Shown piece by piece: positions 35,556-44,088 of a stretch of DNA of 64,000 bases. The notes below the pieces were generated by a model that had not been told where the DNA came from, made no database searches, and saw only the letters and a program-made list of their open reading frames with translations. A program made the position numbers and the translations under genes. The stretch covers positions 326,851-390,850 of the forward strand of contig DFIU01000010.1 in NCBI GenBank assembly GCA_002371465.1. The letters run 5' to 3'. Position 1 is the first letter of the stretch; every line of letters starts with the position of its first letter. Origin of the DNA: Lachnospiraceae bacterium UBA3689. Lineage in GTDB: Bacteria; Bacillota; Clostridia; Lachnospirales; Lachnospiraceae.

Positions 35556-36365
35556 TCAACGCCATTTGTTGTTGTGAAGCCGCTTAATGGACCGGACTAC
35601 ATAGCCGTCCACCGGCTTATTTTCGGAAGCTGCGATCGCCGCCGCAATGACAGCGACGAGTTCCCGGTTCTTAAGAAGGTCGTCCCCTTCGGTACCTGCC
35701 GCAGCTGCCTGAGGCGCTGCTTTCTTAGCCGCCGGAGCTGCCGCTTTTGCCCCCTCTTTCTTGCCGGATGTCGTATGGGGCAGGAAATTGAAGGCGCTGA
35801 TGACAAAGATCAGGAAGACCAGAACGATGAATACAGTGATCAGACCGGTCGCCGTATTGCCGGCTGCCGTCTCCATCTTGAATGCAAAGGTCTCCTTCGA
35901 ATCGTCAGAGTAGTCCGCAATCGTCGTGGAGATCGGATTTAGAGCCTTGCCGTAGGAAATCGTCATAGCCATCTGCCCCTGGTCCTCACCGGTCAGAACA
36001 ATCCGGCTGGTGTAGCCCTCTTCCGTCCGCTCGGTATCCTTGACTTCCGCCTTTTTGATTTCGCCGTGCTTTTCCACGAACTGGTGCCAGCGGTAACCAA
36101 AGTCATTGTCAAAGAGGTAATTGACGACCACCTGCCCCTGATCAAGATAGTCCTTAAACTGCTGATAGCTGGCGGATGTCAGCATGGCAGCAAAGTTCTT
36201 CTTAGTATAGTCCGCAACATCCTTGATATTCTGCTCCCGGATCTCTTCCGTGGCAGATGTCTCAATCTGGGAAGAGGTCTTGGGCAGGCTGCCGCAACCG
36301 GTCAGGGCAAAAGACGCCATAACCATGCACAGGAGGGCGATCACTAATTTGTTCAGTTTTTTCAT
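35556..36365 (-). CDS. Decarboxylase gamma (OadG-type) subunit fused to a lipoprotein domain
   Basis: 269 aa, far longer than the roughly 85-110 aa OadG. It starts with a lipoprotein signal peptide (hydrophobic 6-24, lipobox LTGC). A probably extracellular domain follows (about 30-160, DUF3887-like by eye: YLFDNDFGYRWHQFV, TSRIVLTGEDQGQM). The usual OadG part comes last: one membrane helix (VFIVLVFLIFVISAFNFL), an Ala/Lys-rich linker and a C-terminal LVAVIAAAIAASE helix. ATG 36365 chosen; an upstream TTG at 36386 overlaps mmdA. Likely assembles the carrier and carboxyltransferase with OadB. Confidence 0.82.
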   Translation of the reverse strand: MKKLNKLVIALLCMVMASFALTGCGSLPKTSSQIETSATEEIREQNIKDVADYTKKNFAAMLTSASYQQFKDYLDQGQVVVNYLFDNDFGYRWHQFVEKHGEIKKAEVKDTERTEEGYTSRIVLTGEDQGQMAMTISYGKALNPISTTIADYSDDSKETFAFKMETAAGNTATGLITVFIVLVFLIFVISAFNFLPHTTSGKKEGAKAAAPAAKKAAPQAAAAGTEGDDLLKNRELVAVIAAAIAASENKPVDGYVVRSIKRLHNNKWR

Positions 36366-36382
36366 GAAGATGCCCGCCTTTC

Positions 36383-37777
36383 TCAAACCGTGCCGTGTTT
36401 TCTGTCCGGACGGTTTTCTCTCTTTGTGTAAAGCATTTCAAAGGCTCCGATCACATATTTTCTGGTGTCGGCATCATCGATAATGGTATCGACATAGCCT
36501 CTTCTTGCTGCGGAAAGTGCGCTCTCCTGCAGTTCCGCATACTCTGCAGCTGTCTGTTTGATAGTCTCAGCGTCTTTGCTGTCCGCTAAAATCTTGGCGG
36601 CGGAGGCTGCATTCATCGTGCCGATCTCAGCGTTTTTCCATGCGAAGACCATGTCCGCCCCGATTGCCTTAGAGCCCATCAGAACATAAGGAGTACCGAA
36701 AGCTCTGCCGGCAACTACGGTAACCTTAGGAACCGTCGCATTGGTGTAGGCATAGGCAAGGCGCGCGCCTTCCTTGGTCATCCGGCGTTCTGTACATTTG
36801 CAGGAGCTGAATTTCTCCGCGTTGACCAAAGTCAGGACCGGAATATTGAAGGCGTCGCAGAAACCGATAAAATCAGCTGCCTTTTCAGCCCCTCTTGCAT
36901 GAAGGGCGCCGTCGTCGCCGCTGTTAGCCACTGCGCCGACCGTGTAACCGTTCAGCTTGATAAAACCGATTACCATGCTCTTGGCAAATTCCGGCTTGGT
37001 CTCAAAGAACTGACCGCCGTCGCTTAAGATCCTCAGGGTATCCGCGGCATTGCCGATGGTCGAAGCAAGACCTGCGGTTGCCCGGTTCAGATCGTCGCCG
37101 CAATTTTCGGAAACTCCCTCATCTTCATTGTTCTGGGGAAGCAGAGCTAACAGCTCTCTCATCTTGGAAGCCATCTCCGCTTCCGATCCGGCAAAATCGA
37201 CATGGCCCTGTTCCATCTGGAACTGGCACTTGGAATTGTCGAACTTGTCCACATTGCTGCCTTCGATGGCATCCGGAGCATTGACGAAGAGACGAGCCTT
37301 GTCGGCCTCCATGAATACGAAGTCAGACAGACCGGTCAGGATGGAAAGTCCGCCGCCTGCATTTCCGTATACAGCCGTAATCTGCGGAACGACGCCGGAA
37401 TTCATCGCCTGATTGCGAAAGATTCTGCCGAGGGCATTCAAAGCATCGGTGGATTCCTGGAGACGGACACCGCCGCAGTCGATCATAGCAACAACCGGAG
37501 CGCCTGTCTTTTCGGCAAGATGGTAAAGGTTGGAAATTTTCCGTGCATGCATTTCGCCGATTGTACCGTTTAGCACCGTTACATCCTGACTATAAACATA
37601 CACGAGGCCGCCATCCACAGTTCCGTATCCGGTTACGACACCGTCAGACGGAGCAGCTTCGGCTAAGAGATTGAAATCTGTCGAACGGGCTGTCACCTGT
37701 CCGCCGATTTCGACAAAACTGTTTGCGTCAAGCAAAGAAGCAATTCTTCCGCTTGCTGCATTTTGAGTCTCACTCAT
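36383..37777 (-). CDS. Acyl-CoA carboxyltransferase (MmdA/12S-like) subunit
   Basis: 464 aa biotin-dependent acyl-CoA carboxyltransferase, shorter than MmdA (about 510). Two crotonase-fold halves: N-terminal with VYVYSQDVTVLNGTIGEMHARKI (core VTVLNGTIGEMHARK) and a Gly-rich AVYGNAGGGLSIL; C-terminal with VVAGRAFGTPYVLMGSKAIGAD, seen as AFGTPYVLMGSKAIGAD. The acyl-CoA is probably methylmalonyl- or malonyl-CoA but cannot be read from sequence. First gene of the operon, with a good promoter upstream. Confidence 0.85.
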   Translation of the reverse strand: MSETQNAASGRIASLLDANSFVEIGGQVTARSTDFNLLAEAAPSDGVVTGYGTVDGGLVYVYSQDVTVLNGTIGEMHARKISNLYHLAEKTGAPVVAMIDCGGVRLQESTDALNALGRIFRNQAMNSGVVPQITAVYGNAGGGLSILTGLSDFVFMEADKARLFVNAPDAIEGSNVDKFDNSKCQFQMEQGHVDFAGSEAEMASKMRELLALLPQNNEDEGVSENCGDDLNRATAGLASTIGNAADTLRILSDGGQFFETKPEFAKSMVIGFIKLNGYTVGAVANSGDDGALHARGAEKAADFIGFCDAFNIPVLTLVNAEKFSSCKCTERRMTKEGARLAYAYTNATVPKVTVVAGRAFGTPYVLMGSKAIGADMVFAWKNAEIGTMNAASAAKILADSKDAETIKQTAAEYAELQESALSAARRGYVDTIIDDADTRKYVIGAFEMLYTKRENRPDRKHGTV

Positions 37778-37817
37778 CTTTAGTCCTCCATTAGATTAAA
37801 AAAATTTATACAGTTCA

Positions 37818-37846
37818 CATTGTAACGCTTCAACATGTCAAATTCA
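37818..37846 (-). promoter_or_regulatory. Sigma-A type promoter for the decarboxylase operon
   Basis: Minus strand: -35 TTGAAT (37841-37846), 17-nt spacer, -10 TACAAT (37818-37823). A second TTGACA lies inside the spacer. The ATG is about 40 nt downstream after an ATGGAGGAC site. Confidence 0.7.
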
Positions 37847-37879
37847 ATCAAAACGAAAGTGATTTGCACAAAATATTGA

Positions 37880-37911
37880 AGCAAAAGAAAAAGAAAGCAC
37901 AAGCCCTGTGC
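37880..37911 (-). terminator. Weak terminator after scpB
   Basis: Short stem GCACA/TGTGC (arms 37907-37911 and 37897-37901, 5-nt loop) followed by a T-rich, C-interrupted run on the minus strand, right after the scpB stop. Confidence 0.5.
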
Positions 37912-37916
37912 CAGAT

Positions 37917-38492
37917 TCAGACATCGACCCGGACTTCCGCTTCCTTCTCCGCCTCCGCCTTAAACTCCTCTTCCATCTCCGGGTTGATTTCCGGCAGGTC
38001 ACTGGCGGAGGAGACTCCAAAGAGACGGAGGAACTCCTGGGTCGTTCCGAATAAAATGGGGCGGCCGGGCTGCTGGGCACGACCCAGCTCACAGACCAGG
38101 TTGAATTCCACCAGGCGGTTGACCGCATGGTCGCTGTTGACGCCCCGAATCCGTTCAATCTCAGCCTTGGTCACCGGCTGCTTGTAGGCGATGACGGACA
38201 GGGTCTCAAGCGCCGCCTCACTCAGATGAGGCTTTTGCGGATTTAATTCCAGGGTGATCAGTTCCGGATAGTAGTCCCGCCTGGTACACATCTGATAGGA
38301 ACCGTCGATTTCGATAATCTCGGTTCCGTGGGGGGCGGCGTTCCAATCAGCTTGAAAGTTCCTGACAAGAGCCTCCGTCTCTTCCCTGCTTTTTTGAAGA
38401 GCCTTTGAAAGATCCTCAAGGGAAACCGCCCTGCCCGTCGCAAATAAAATCGCCTCAATGGCAGCGGCGTCTGTCTTATTCTGATCCATCAT
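37917..38492 (-). CDS. scpB: Chromosome segregation and condensation protein ScpB
   Basis: Kleisin-associated winged-helix subunit of the SMC-ScpAB condensin. 191 aa. IEAILFATGRAVSLEDLSKAL at the N-terminus (key part IEAILFATGR), the first winged helix, then LSVIAYKQPVTKAEIERIRGV and RPILFGTTQEFLRLFG. Acidic C-terminal tail. Start overlaps the scpA stop by 4 nt. Confidence 0.95.
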   Translation of the reverse strand: MMDQNKTDAAAIEAILFATGRAVSLEDLSKALQKSREETEALVRNFQADWNAAPHGTEIIEIDGSYQMCTRRDYYPELITLELNPQKPHLSEAALETLSVIAYKQPVTKAEIERIRGVNSDHAVNRLVEFNLVCELGRAQQPGRPILFGTTQEFLRLFGVSSASDLPEINPEMEEEFKAEAEKEAEVRVDV

Positions 38493-39274
38493 CCTTCCTC
38501 CTCATACTGGTCCCGAATCCGATTGATATCCACTTCCTGGGCACGTTCGATATAGATCTCCTGGTCGATCCCATCCTGAGTCGCCTCGATGATGCCGTAT
38601 TTCATAAGTTCCAGAACCGCAAGAAAGGTCACAACGACCTGAACCTTGCTGCTCTGCTCTTCCAGCAGGTCCCGGAAGGAAAAGCGGTCGTGACGCTTGG
38701 CATATTCCGCAATACTCTCCAGCTTATCCGGTACCGAGACCTCTTCTTTTTCAATGGTGCCGAACTTGCTGCGGACCGGGTCGATCTTATCCTCCTGCCG
38801 CCGGATCACGGAATCAAAGATCTGGTGCAGCTTCTCCAGGGTCAGGTCCTTGACCAGGTCCGCCGGGTCGACCTGGGGGCGGTAGCTCCTGACTTCCTTA
38901 GGAATGGTCTCCGGCTTAAAGACATTGCCGGAGGCGTCCAGCCGGTCCTTCAGCTGGTAGGACATATATTTGTAGGTCTTATACTCCAGAATCTGGCGGA
39001 CCAGCTCGTCGCGGGGATCGATCTCCTCCCCCTCTTCATCGACTTCCTTAGGCAGGAGCATGCGGCACTTGATCGAGATCAGTTCCGCCGCCATGACCAT
39101 AAATTCGCTCATGACGCCCAGATCCTCCCGCTGCATTTTCCGCACGTAGTCCAGGTACTGGTCCGTAATCTCGACGATGGGGATGTCGAAAATATTGATT
39201 TTATTTTTCTCGATCAGGCTCAAGAGCAGGTCAAGCGGCCCGTCAAATACTTTCAGTTCAACTTCCAGTGCCAT
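38489..39274 (-). CDS. scpA: Segregation and condensation protein ScpA (kleisin)
   Basis: Kleisin subunit bridging SMC heads. 261 aa. N-terminal VFDGPLDLLLSLIEKNKINIFDIPI (core DGPLDLLLSLIEKNKI) is the ScpA signature, followed by EFMVMAAELISIKCRMLLP. The C-terminal winged helix contains VTFLAVLELMKYG. ATG 39274 restores the usual start and overlaps the phosphoesterase gene by 17 nt. The frame also extends to 39304. Confidence 0.95.
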   Translation of the reverse strand: MALEVELKVFDGPLDLLLSLIEKNKINIFDIPIVEITDQYLDYVRKMQREDLGVMSEFMVMAAELISIKCRMLLPKEVDEEGEEIDPRDELVRQILEYKTYKYMSYQLKDRLDASGNVFKPETIPKEVRSYRPQVDPADLVKDLTLEKLHQIFDSVIRRQEDKIDPVRSKFGTIEKEEVSVPDKLESIAEYAKRHDRFSFRDLLEEQSSKVQVVVTFLAVLELMKYGIIEATQDGIDQEIYIERAQEVDINRIRDQYEEEG

Positions 39275-40058
39275 GTTTATATCTTTCCAGTTCGATGAAA
39301 ACAAGTTCTTTGGGATTGTGGATGCGAAAAGGCAGGACGTGTTCTCCCAGACCGCTGGTCACGATGCCGCATTTTCCATGATTCTCAAACTTTCCGTATC
39401 CGAATTTGGGAAAAGGGAAACCATAGGGGCTGACCAGAATCCGGTTGCCGCCCAACCTCATAATGCCTCCGTGAAAATGCCCGCACAAAGTCAGGTCCGC
39501 TCCCCAGTTCAGATAGTCCCCCATAAACTGGGGATTGTGGGCGAGCAGAATGGACAGGTCCCCTTTTGGGTCCAGTCCGGGACCGATCAGGTGCTTTAAG
39601 ACTTCCGGCTTTAAGTGGGGAACCTTAAGCTTTTTATAATAGGAGAGGGGCAGTTCCAATCCATAGATCCGAATCTTCGTGCCGTTTACCACAAAGTCCC
39701 GGCTTTGATTATTTAAAACCGTAACGCCGCCTCTTTTAAGCAGCTTCTCATAAGTCTGATAAACAGAAGGATAGTTGCGGGTCTCGCTTTCATGATTGCC
39801 GTTAGATAAGGCGACCGGCGCGATCTTTCTTAGGGCGGTCAGCAAATCAGCTGCCGTCTGAAAAATGCCTGCTTCCCTGGCGATCAGCATATCACCCCCG
39901 CAGAGGATCAGGTCCGGCTCAAGATCCTTAATCGCGGCAATCAGATCCCGGTTCCCGTCTCCGTAGGAGTGACTGTGCAGGTCTGACAGATAGACCAGCC
40001 GCAGATCTGCGGCAATTTTCTTACTTTTTAAATGGTAGGATGTTGTAACAAAATCCAT
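39258..40058 (-). CDS. Metallophosphoesterase, YkuE-like
   Basis: 266 aa calcineurin-type phosphoesterase of unknown substrate. The metal-binding set is complete: LSDLHSH (D,H), CGGDM (D), NGNHES (N,H), AHNPQF (H) and CGHFHGG (H,H). A basic/hydrophobic N-terminus lacks a true signal peptide, though an interfacial membrane role is possible, as in related lipid phosphoesterases. Its transcript continues into scpA and scpB. Confidence 0.88.
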   Translation of the reverse strand: MDFVTTSYHLKSKKIAADLRLVYLSDLHSHSYGDGNRDLIAAIKDLEPDLILCGGDMLIAREAGIFQTAADLLTALRKIAPVALSNGNHESETRNYPSVYQTYEKLLKRGGVTVLNNQSRDFVVNGTKIRIYGLELPLSYYKKLKVPHLKPEVLKHLIGPGLDPKGDLSILLAHNPQFMGDYLNWGADLTLCGHFHGGIMRLGGNRILVSPYGFPFPKFGYGKFENHGKCGIVTSGLGEHVLPFRIHNPKELVFIELERYKHGTGS

Positions 40059-40085
40059 AGGTCCTCCCTGACGAAATCCTTACAA

Positions 40086-40114
40086 ATCTTATCATAGGAA
40101 GCGGATGAGGGCAA
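40086..40114 (-). promoter_or_regulatory. Promoter for phosphoesterase-scpA-scpB
   Basis: Minus strand: -35 TTGCCC (40109-40114), 17-nt spacer, extended -10 TGATAAGAT (hexamer 40086-40091), 27 nt before the ATG, which has a GGGAGG site. Confidence 0.6.
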
Positions 40115-40136
40115 TCAGGGGTGGACCCAGGCTTCC

Positions 40137-40979
40137 TCACCTGATCTTACCTGCCCTGATCTTCTCTTCCGTCACCCGATAGCCCTCTTCATAGAGGCTA
40201 TGGATCCGTGCCCGGTCATTGGTTGTCGATGTCATGCCGTAGAGGTCGCGGGGAGCGATGATGACCGCCCTGCCCCGGCTCTCCAAGGCAAGCAGCTCCT
40301 CGATCTGGCGGTTGTAAGTTTTGTGGCGGTTATTTAAGATATGAGCAATCCTGGGATGGGGCAGGAGCAGAAGGTCCGCCAGCATCCGGTGGGCAGCCGG
40401 TTCCAGGATATCATCCTCTCTTAAGGTCAAAATGACCACGATCTTATCGCAGCCGTCCCGGAACGCCTTGCGCCAGGGGATGGGCTGCGCCGTTCCCCCG
40501 TCCACATACTTCCTGCCCCGGATCTCGACCGGGCGGCAAAAAGCGGGCACGCAGCAGGACGCCATGACATAGCTGAAATCGTTGCGCTTCATGGTCCGCT
40601 TGTCAAAGAACATGGTCCTTCCCGTCTTCACATCGCAGGCGGCGATCTTTAGGACAGCCGGATTCGCCATGAGGGCGTCGTAATCGACCGGGTCCTCCCC
40701 GCCCTCTATGCTCATCTGACCGTAGATATAGTCCAGATTAAAATAGTTGCCCTTGGTCAGAAAGGACTTCATGCCCATATACTCGGGTCTTCTGCTGTAC
40801 TCTTCATAATAGCGCCGGTTGCGATCCCTTTGTCCCGCCTGGTAGGACACCAGATTGCCGGACCCCGCCGACACGCCGATCATATAGGGGAAGGTAATCT
40901 TATGGTCCAACAGACAGTCCGTCACACCAGCCCCAAAGGAGTCTCTCATGCCGCCCCCGACATCGATCAATCCCGTCAT
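40137..40979 (-). CDS. Patatin-like phospholipase family protein
   Basis: 280 aa serine lipid hydrolase of the patatin/RssA type. Oxyanion loop DVGGGMRDSFGAG at the N-terminus, nucleophile Ser38 in GVSAGSGN and catalytic Asp in YVDGGTAQPIP (about 159). The Ser/Asp dyad is complete. No signal peptide. A strong AAGGAGG site precedes ATG 40979. It lies just after the rpsU terminator; no separate promoter was recognised, so read-through may drive it. Confidence 0.9.
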   Translation of the reverse strand: MTGLIDVGGGMRDSFGAGVTDCLLDHKITFPYMIGVSAGSGNLVSYQAGQRDRNRRYYEEYSRRPEYMGMKSFLTKGNYFNLDYIYGQMSIEGGEDPVDYDALMANPAVLKIAACDVKTGRTMFFDKRTMKRNDFSYVMASCCVPAFCRPVEIRGRKYVDGGTAQPIPWRKAFRDGCDKIVVILTLREDDILEPAAHRMLADLLLLPHPRIAHILNNRHKTYNRQIEELLALESRGRAVIIAPRDLYGMTSTTNDRARIHSLYEEGYRVTEEKIRAGKIR

Positions 40980-41000
40980 CTTATCCTCCTTGCAGATATA

Positions 41001-41030
41001 AAAAGACCCTGTGCAGAAGATGCACAGGGT
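41001..41030 (-). terminator. Terminator after rpsU
   Basis: Perfect 10-bp stem ACCCTGTGCA/TGCACAGGGT with a 5-nt loop, followed by CTTTTTA on the minus strand, 10 nt after the rpsU stop. Confidence 0.9.
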
Positions 41031-41040
41031 TTCTTATCTA

Positions 41041-41217
41041 TCAGTTATACTTTCTCTTGCGGGCAGCTTCGGACTTCTTCTTGCGACGAACAGACGGCTT
41101 TTCGTAATGCTCGCGCTTGCGGATTTCCTGCTGGATGCCTGCCTTTGCACAGCTGCGCTTAAATCTTCTCAGTGCGCTGTCGAGAGATTCTCCCTCTTTC
41201 ACAACGACATTTGCCAT
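41041..41217 (-). CDS. rpsU: 30S ribosomal protein S21
   Basis: 58 aa basic ribosomal protein. It reads ANVVVKEGESLDSALRRFKR at the N-terminus, then KREHYEKPSVRRKKKSEAAR, and ends RKRKYN, all typical of S21. Strong promoter upstream and terminator directly downstream make it a single-gene unit. ATG at 41217 follows AAGG; a stronger GGGAGG lies slightly further upstream. Confidence 0.96.
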   Translation of the reverse strand: MANVVVKEGESLDSALRRFKRSCAKAGIQQEIRKREHYEKPSVRRKKKSEAARKRKYN

Positions 41218-41272
41218 AGACCTTCATTCACCTCCCCCTCACCTTTCCGCGGGGTATTTTCAAACAAACGAT

Positions 41273-41302
41273 ATTATAATACCAAGACCGCCAATCCGTC
41301 AA
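41273..41302 (-). promoter_or_regulatory. Strong promoter for rpsU
   Basis: Minus strand: -35 TTGACG (41297-41302), 18-nt spacer, consensus -10 TATAAT (41273-41278). Leader of about 50 nt. Confidence 0.8.
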
Positions 41303-41346
41303 TAAAAAATGAGATTTTCTTTGATAAAAGGCGGTTTTATAGGAGT

Positions 41347-44007
41347 TTAGCCCTGGAGCTGGTCCCTGGCAAGCAGCTCCGCTTCAGCCAGAGCTTCGTC
41401 GATCTTCGATACATCGCTGCCGCCTGCCTGAGCCATATTGGGACGACCGCCCCCGCCGCCCCCGACGATTTTAGCCGCGGCTTTGATCAGGTTGCCGGCA
41501 TGGGCCCCCTTCTTGACCGCGCTGTCCGTCGCTGCCGCCATCAGGTTGACCTTGCCGCCATTTTCCGTTGCGAAAATGATGACCGCGTCCCTCAGCTGAT
41601 CCTTCAGCGTATCGCTCAGCTTTCTCATAGCGTTCATATCGGTATCGGTCAGTCTCTTGACCAGAACCTTCACACCGGCGACATCCTGTGCCTCGGATGC
41701 GACATCGCCCAGGGAAGCCTGAGCCGCCTTTGCCTTCAGGGATTCGATCTCCGCATGAGCAGCTTTCAGTTCTTCGTTCAGATGCTGAGCCTTCTCCGCC
41801 GCGTCCTTGGGCGTCGTCTTCAGAGCCTTAGCGACCGCGTCCAGCTCCTCTTCCATCTGGTGATAGTAGGTAAGAACAGCAGGTCCGGTCAGAGCTTCAA
41901 TTCTGCGGACGCCGGCTGCAATACCGGATTCGCTGACAATCTTGAGCATCTGGATTTCGTAGGTGTTGCCGACATGAGTACCGCCGCACAGCTCCTTGGA
42001 GAAGCCTCCCATGGAGACGACGCGGACCTGGTCGCCATATTTCTCCCCAAAGAGAGCCATAGCGCCGCTCTTCTTGGCCTCATCAATACTCATGACATCG
42101 GTCCTGACAGGAAGCCCTGCCTGAATCTGTTCATTGACCAGGTTTTCGACCTGAGCAATCTCCTTACTCGTCATGGGCTTAAAATGGACAAAGTCAAAAC
42201 GGAGGCGGTTCTCATCATTGTAAGAACCCTTCTGCTCGACATGGCTGCCCAGGACCTCCTTTAATGCCGCCTGCAGCAGGTGGGTTGCGGAATGGTTCTT
42301 CTGGGTGTTGAGCCGTTTTTTGGCGTCGACAGCAAAGTGAGCCTTATCTCCGACCTTGATGGTCCCCTCTGTCACGACGCCGACATGACCGACCCTGCCC
42401 CCGCGGAGCTGGATGGTCTCTTTGACCTGGAAACTGCCGTCAGCGGTCGTAATGACGCCGGTGTCGCCTGCCTGACCGCCCATGGTCGCATAGAAGGTCG
42501 TCCGGTCGGAAACCAAAGTCCCCTCGTCCCCATCGGTCAGAGCCTGAACCAGTTCACCATAGTGGTCCCCGTCAATCTTAGTGGTCAGGACCCTGATGGT
42601 TCCGTCGTCTTCAAACTTGCCGTAACCGGTAAATTCAGTCGTCACATCGTTATCAATCTTGTCATAGACCGTCGCCTGGGCGCCCATATAGTTGGACGTC
42701 TTTCTGGCATCGTGAGCCCTCTTCTTCTGCTCAGCCAGGTAGGCTTCAAAGCCCTCTTCATCGACCGTATAGCCTTTTTCGCTTAAGATATCCTTGGTCA
42801 GGTCGAGCGGGAAGCCGTAGGTATCGGAAAGCTCGAAGGCTTTCTCTCCCGACAGAACCGTCTCCTGATTCTTTGCCATCTGGATTTCGTGATCCGTCAG
42901 AATCTTCAGCCCCTGGTCGATCGTTCTGCCAAATGCCGCCTCTTCGGAGGCGATGACGTCATGGATAAACCGGAACTTCTCCTCCAGTTCCGGATAGCCC
43001 GCCTTGGAGGTATCGGCGACCGTCTTTGCCAGTTCCGCCAGGAAGGGCCCTGTCACGCCCAGCTTTCTGCCGTGGCGGGCAGCGCGCCGGATCAGTCTCC
43101 TTAAGATGTAACCGCGGCCCGTATTGGACGGGGTAATGCCGTCGGAAACCATGAAGGTCGCGGACCGGATATGGTCGGTGATGATACGGACGGATACCCG
43201 GATGTCGTGAGATTCATCGTAATCGACATGGGCGATCTGGCAGACCTTATCGCGCAGGTCCCGAATGGTGTCGATATCATACATGGAATCGACGTCCTGG
43301 CAGACAACCGCCAGCCGCTCCAGTCCCATGCCGGTATCGATGTTCTTCTGTTTCAGCGGAGAATAGTTGCCCTTGCCGTCGTTGTTGAACTGGGTAAAGA
43401 CGTTGTTCCAGACTTCCATGAAGCGGTCGCAGTCACAGCCCGGCGCGCAGTCCGGCTTGCCGCAGCCGTATTTCTCTCCCCGGTCATAGTAGATCTCCGA
43501 ACAGGGACCGCAGGGACCTGCTCCATGTTCCCAGAAGTTGTCCTCTTTACCGAACTTATAGATGCGCTCTGCCGGGATGCCGATTTCCTTATTCCAGATA
43601 TCGTAGGCTTCCTGATCGTCCAGGTAGACGGACGGATAGAGACGGTTGGGATCAAGCCCCGCTTTTTCAGTCAGAAATTCCCAGCTCCAGTGGATGGCTT
43701 CTTCTTTAAAATAATCGCCAAAGGAGAAATTGCCCAGCATTTCAAAAAATGTGCCGTGGCGGGCGGTATGACCGACATTTTCAATATCGCCGGTGCGGAT
43801 GCACTTCTGGCAGGTCGTCACCCGTCTTCTGGGTGGAACTTCAGCGCCGGTAAAATAGGGCTTTAAAGGCGTCATGCCCGCGTTGATCAAAAGGACACTG
43901 TCGTCATTGTGCGGTACAAGCGAAAAGGACTTCATGCGAAGACAGCCCTTGCTCTCCATGAAGCTCAAAAACATTTCTCTGAGTTCGTTAACCCCGTACT
44001 TTTTCAC
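41347..44007 (-). CDS. alaS: Alanyl-tRNA synthetase
   Basis: Charges tRNA-Ala and edits mischarged Ser/Gly. 886 aa. Class II aminoacylation domain with FFEMLGNFSFGDYFKEEAI (core EMLGNFSFGDYFK), tRNA-recognition region, editing domain with HSATHLLQAAL and CGGTHVGNTYE, and the C-terminal coiled coil and glycine-rich GGGGGGRPNMAQAGG. The frame opens at a TTG (44031). GTG at 44007 has GGAGG 7 nt upstream and gives KKYGVNELREMFL, so it is the likely start. No T-box seen. Confidence 0.96.
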   Translation of the reverse strand: MKKYGVNELREMFLSFMESKGCLRMKSFSLVPHNDDSVLLINAGMTPLKPYFTGAEVPPRRRVTTCQKCIRTGDIENVGHTARHGTFFEMLGNFSFGDYFKEEAIHWSWEFLTEKAGLDPNRLYPSVYLDDQEAYDIWNKEIGIPAERIYKFGKEDNFWEHGAGPCGPCSEIYYDRGEKYGCGKPDCAPGCDCDRFMEVWNNVFTQFNNDGKGNYSPLKQKNIDTGMGLERLAVVCQDVDSMYDIDTIRDLRDKVCQIAHVDYDESHDIRVSVRIITDHIRSATFMVSDGITPSNTGRGYILRRLIRRAARHGRKLGVTGPFLAELAKTVADTSKAGYPELEEKFRFIHDVIASEEAAFGRTIDQGLKILTDHEIQMAKNQETVLSGEKAFELSDTYGFPLDLTKDILSEKGYTVDEEGFEAYLAEQKKRAHDARKTSNYMGAQATVYDKIDNDVTTEFTGYGKFEDDGTIRVLTTKIDGDHYGELVQALTDGDEGTLVSDRTTFYATMGGQAGDTGVITTADGSFQVKETIQLRGGRVGHVGVVTEGTIKVGDKAHFAVDAKKRLNTQKNHSATHLLQAALKEVLGSHVEQKGSYNDENRLRFDFVHFKPMTSKEIAQVENLVNEQIQAGLPVRTDVMSIDEAKKSGAMALFGEKYGDQVRVVSMGGFSKELCGGTHVGNTYEIQMLKIVSESGIAAGVRRIEALTGPAVLTYYHQMEEELDAVAKALKTTPKDAAEKAQHLNEELKAAHAEIESLKAKAAQASLGDVASEAQDVAGVKVLVKRLTDTDMNAMRKLSDTLKDQLRDAVIIFATENGGKVNLMAAATDSAVKKGAHAGNLIKAAAKIVGGGGGGRPNMAQAGGSDVSKIDEALAEAELLARDQLQG

Positions 44008-44059
44008 GTTAAAACCTCCAATTGTCGGCAAATTCTGCTAAATTGCCGTAAACACAGGT

Positions 44060-44088
44060 ATTCTATCACATCTGAAATTTGAATACAA
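44060..44088 (-). promoter_or_regulatory. alaS promoter embedded in the end of the MutS-like gene
   Basis: Minus strand: -35 TTGTAT (44083-44088) lies within the last codons of the MutS-like gene. A 17-nt spacer ends in its TGA stop, directly followed by -10 TAGAAT (44060-44065), giving an extended -10 TGATAGAAT. Confidence 0.65.

Noticed and set aside
41218..41346. Possible T-box or ribosomal-protein leader upstream of rpsU
   Set aside because: No T-box core sequence and no stable leader structure beyond short C/G runs was seen; only the promoter is supported.
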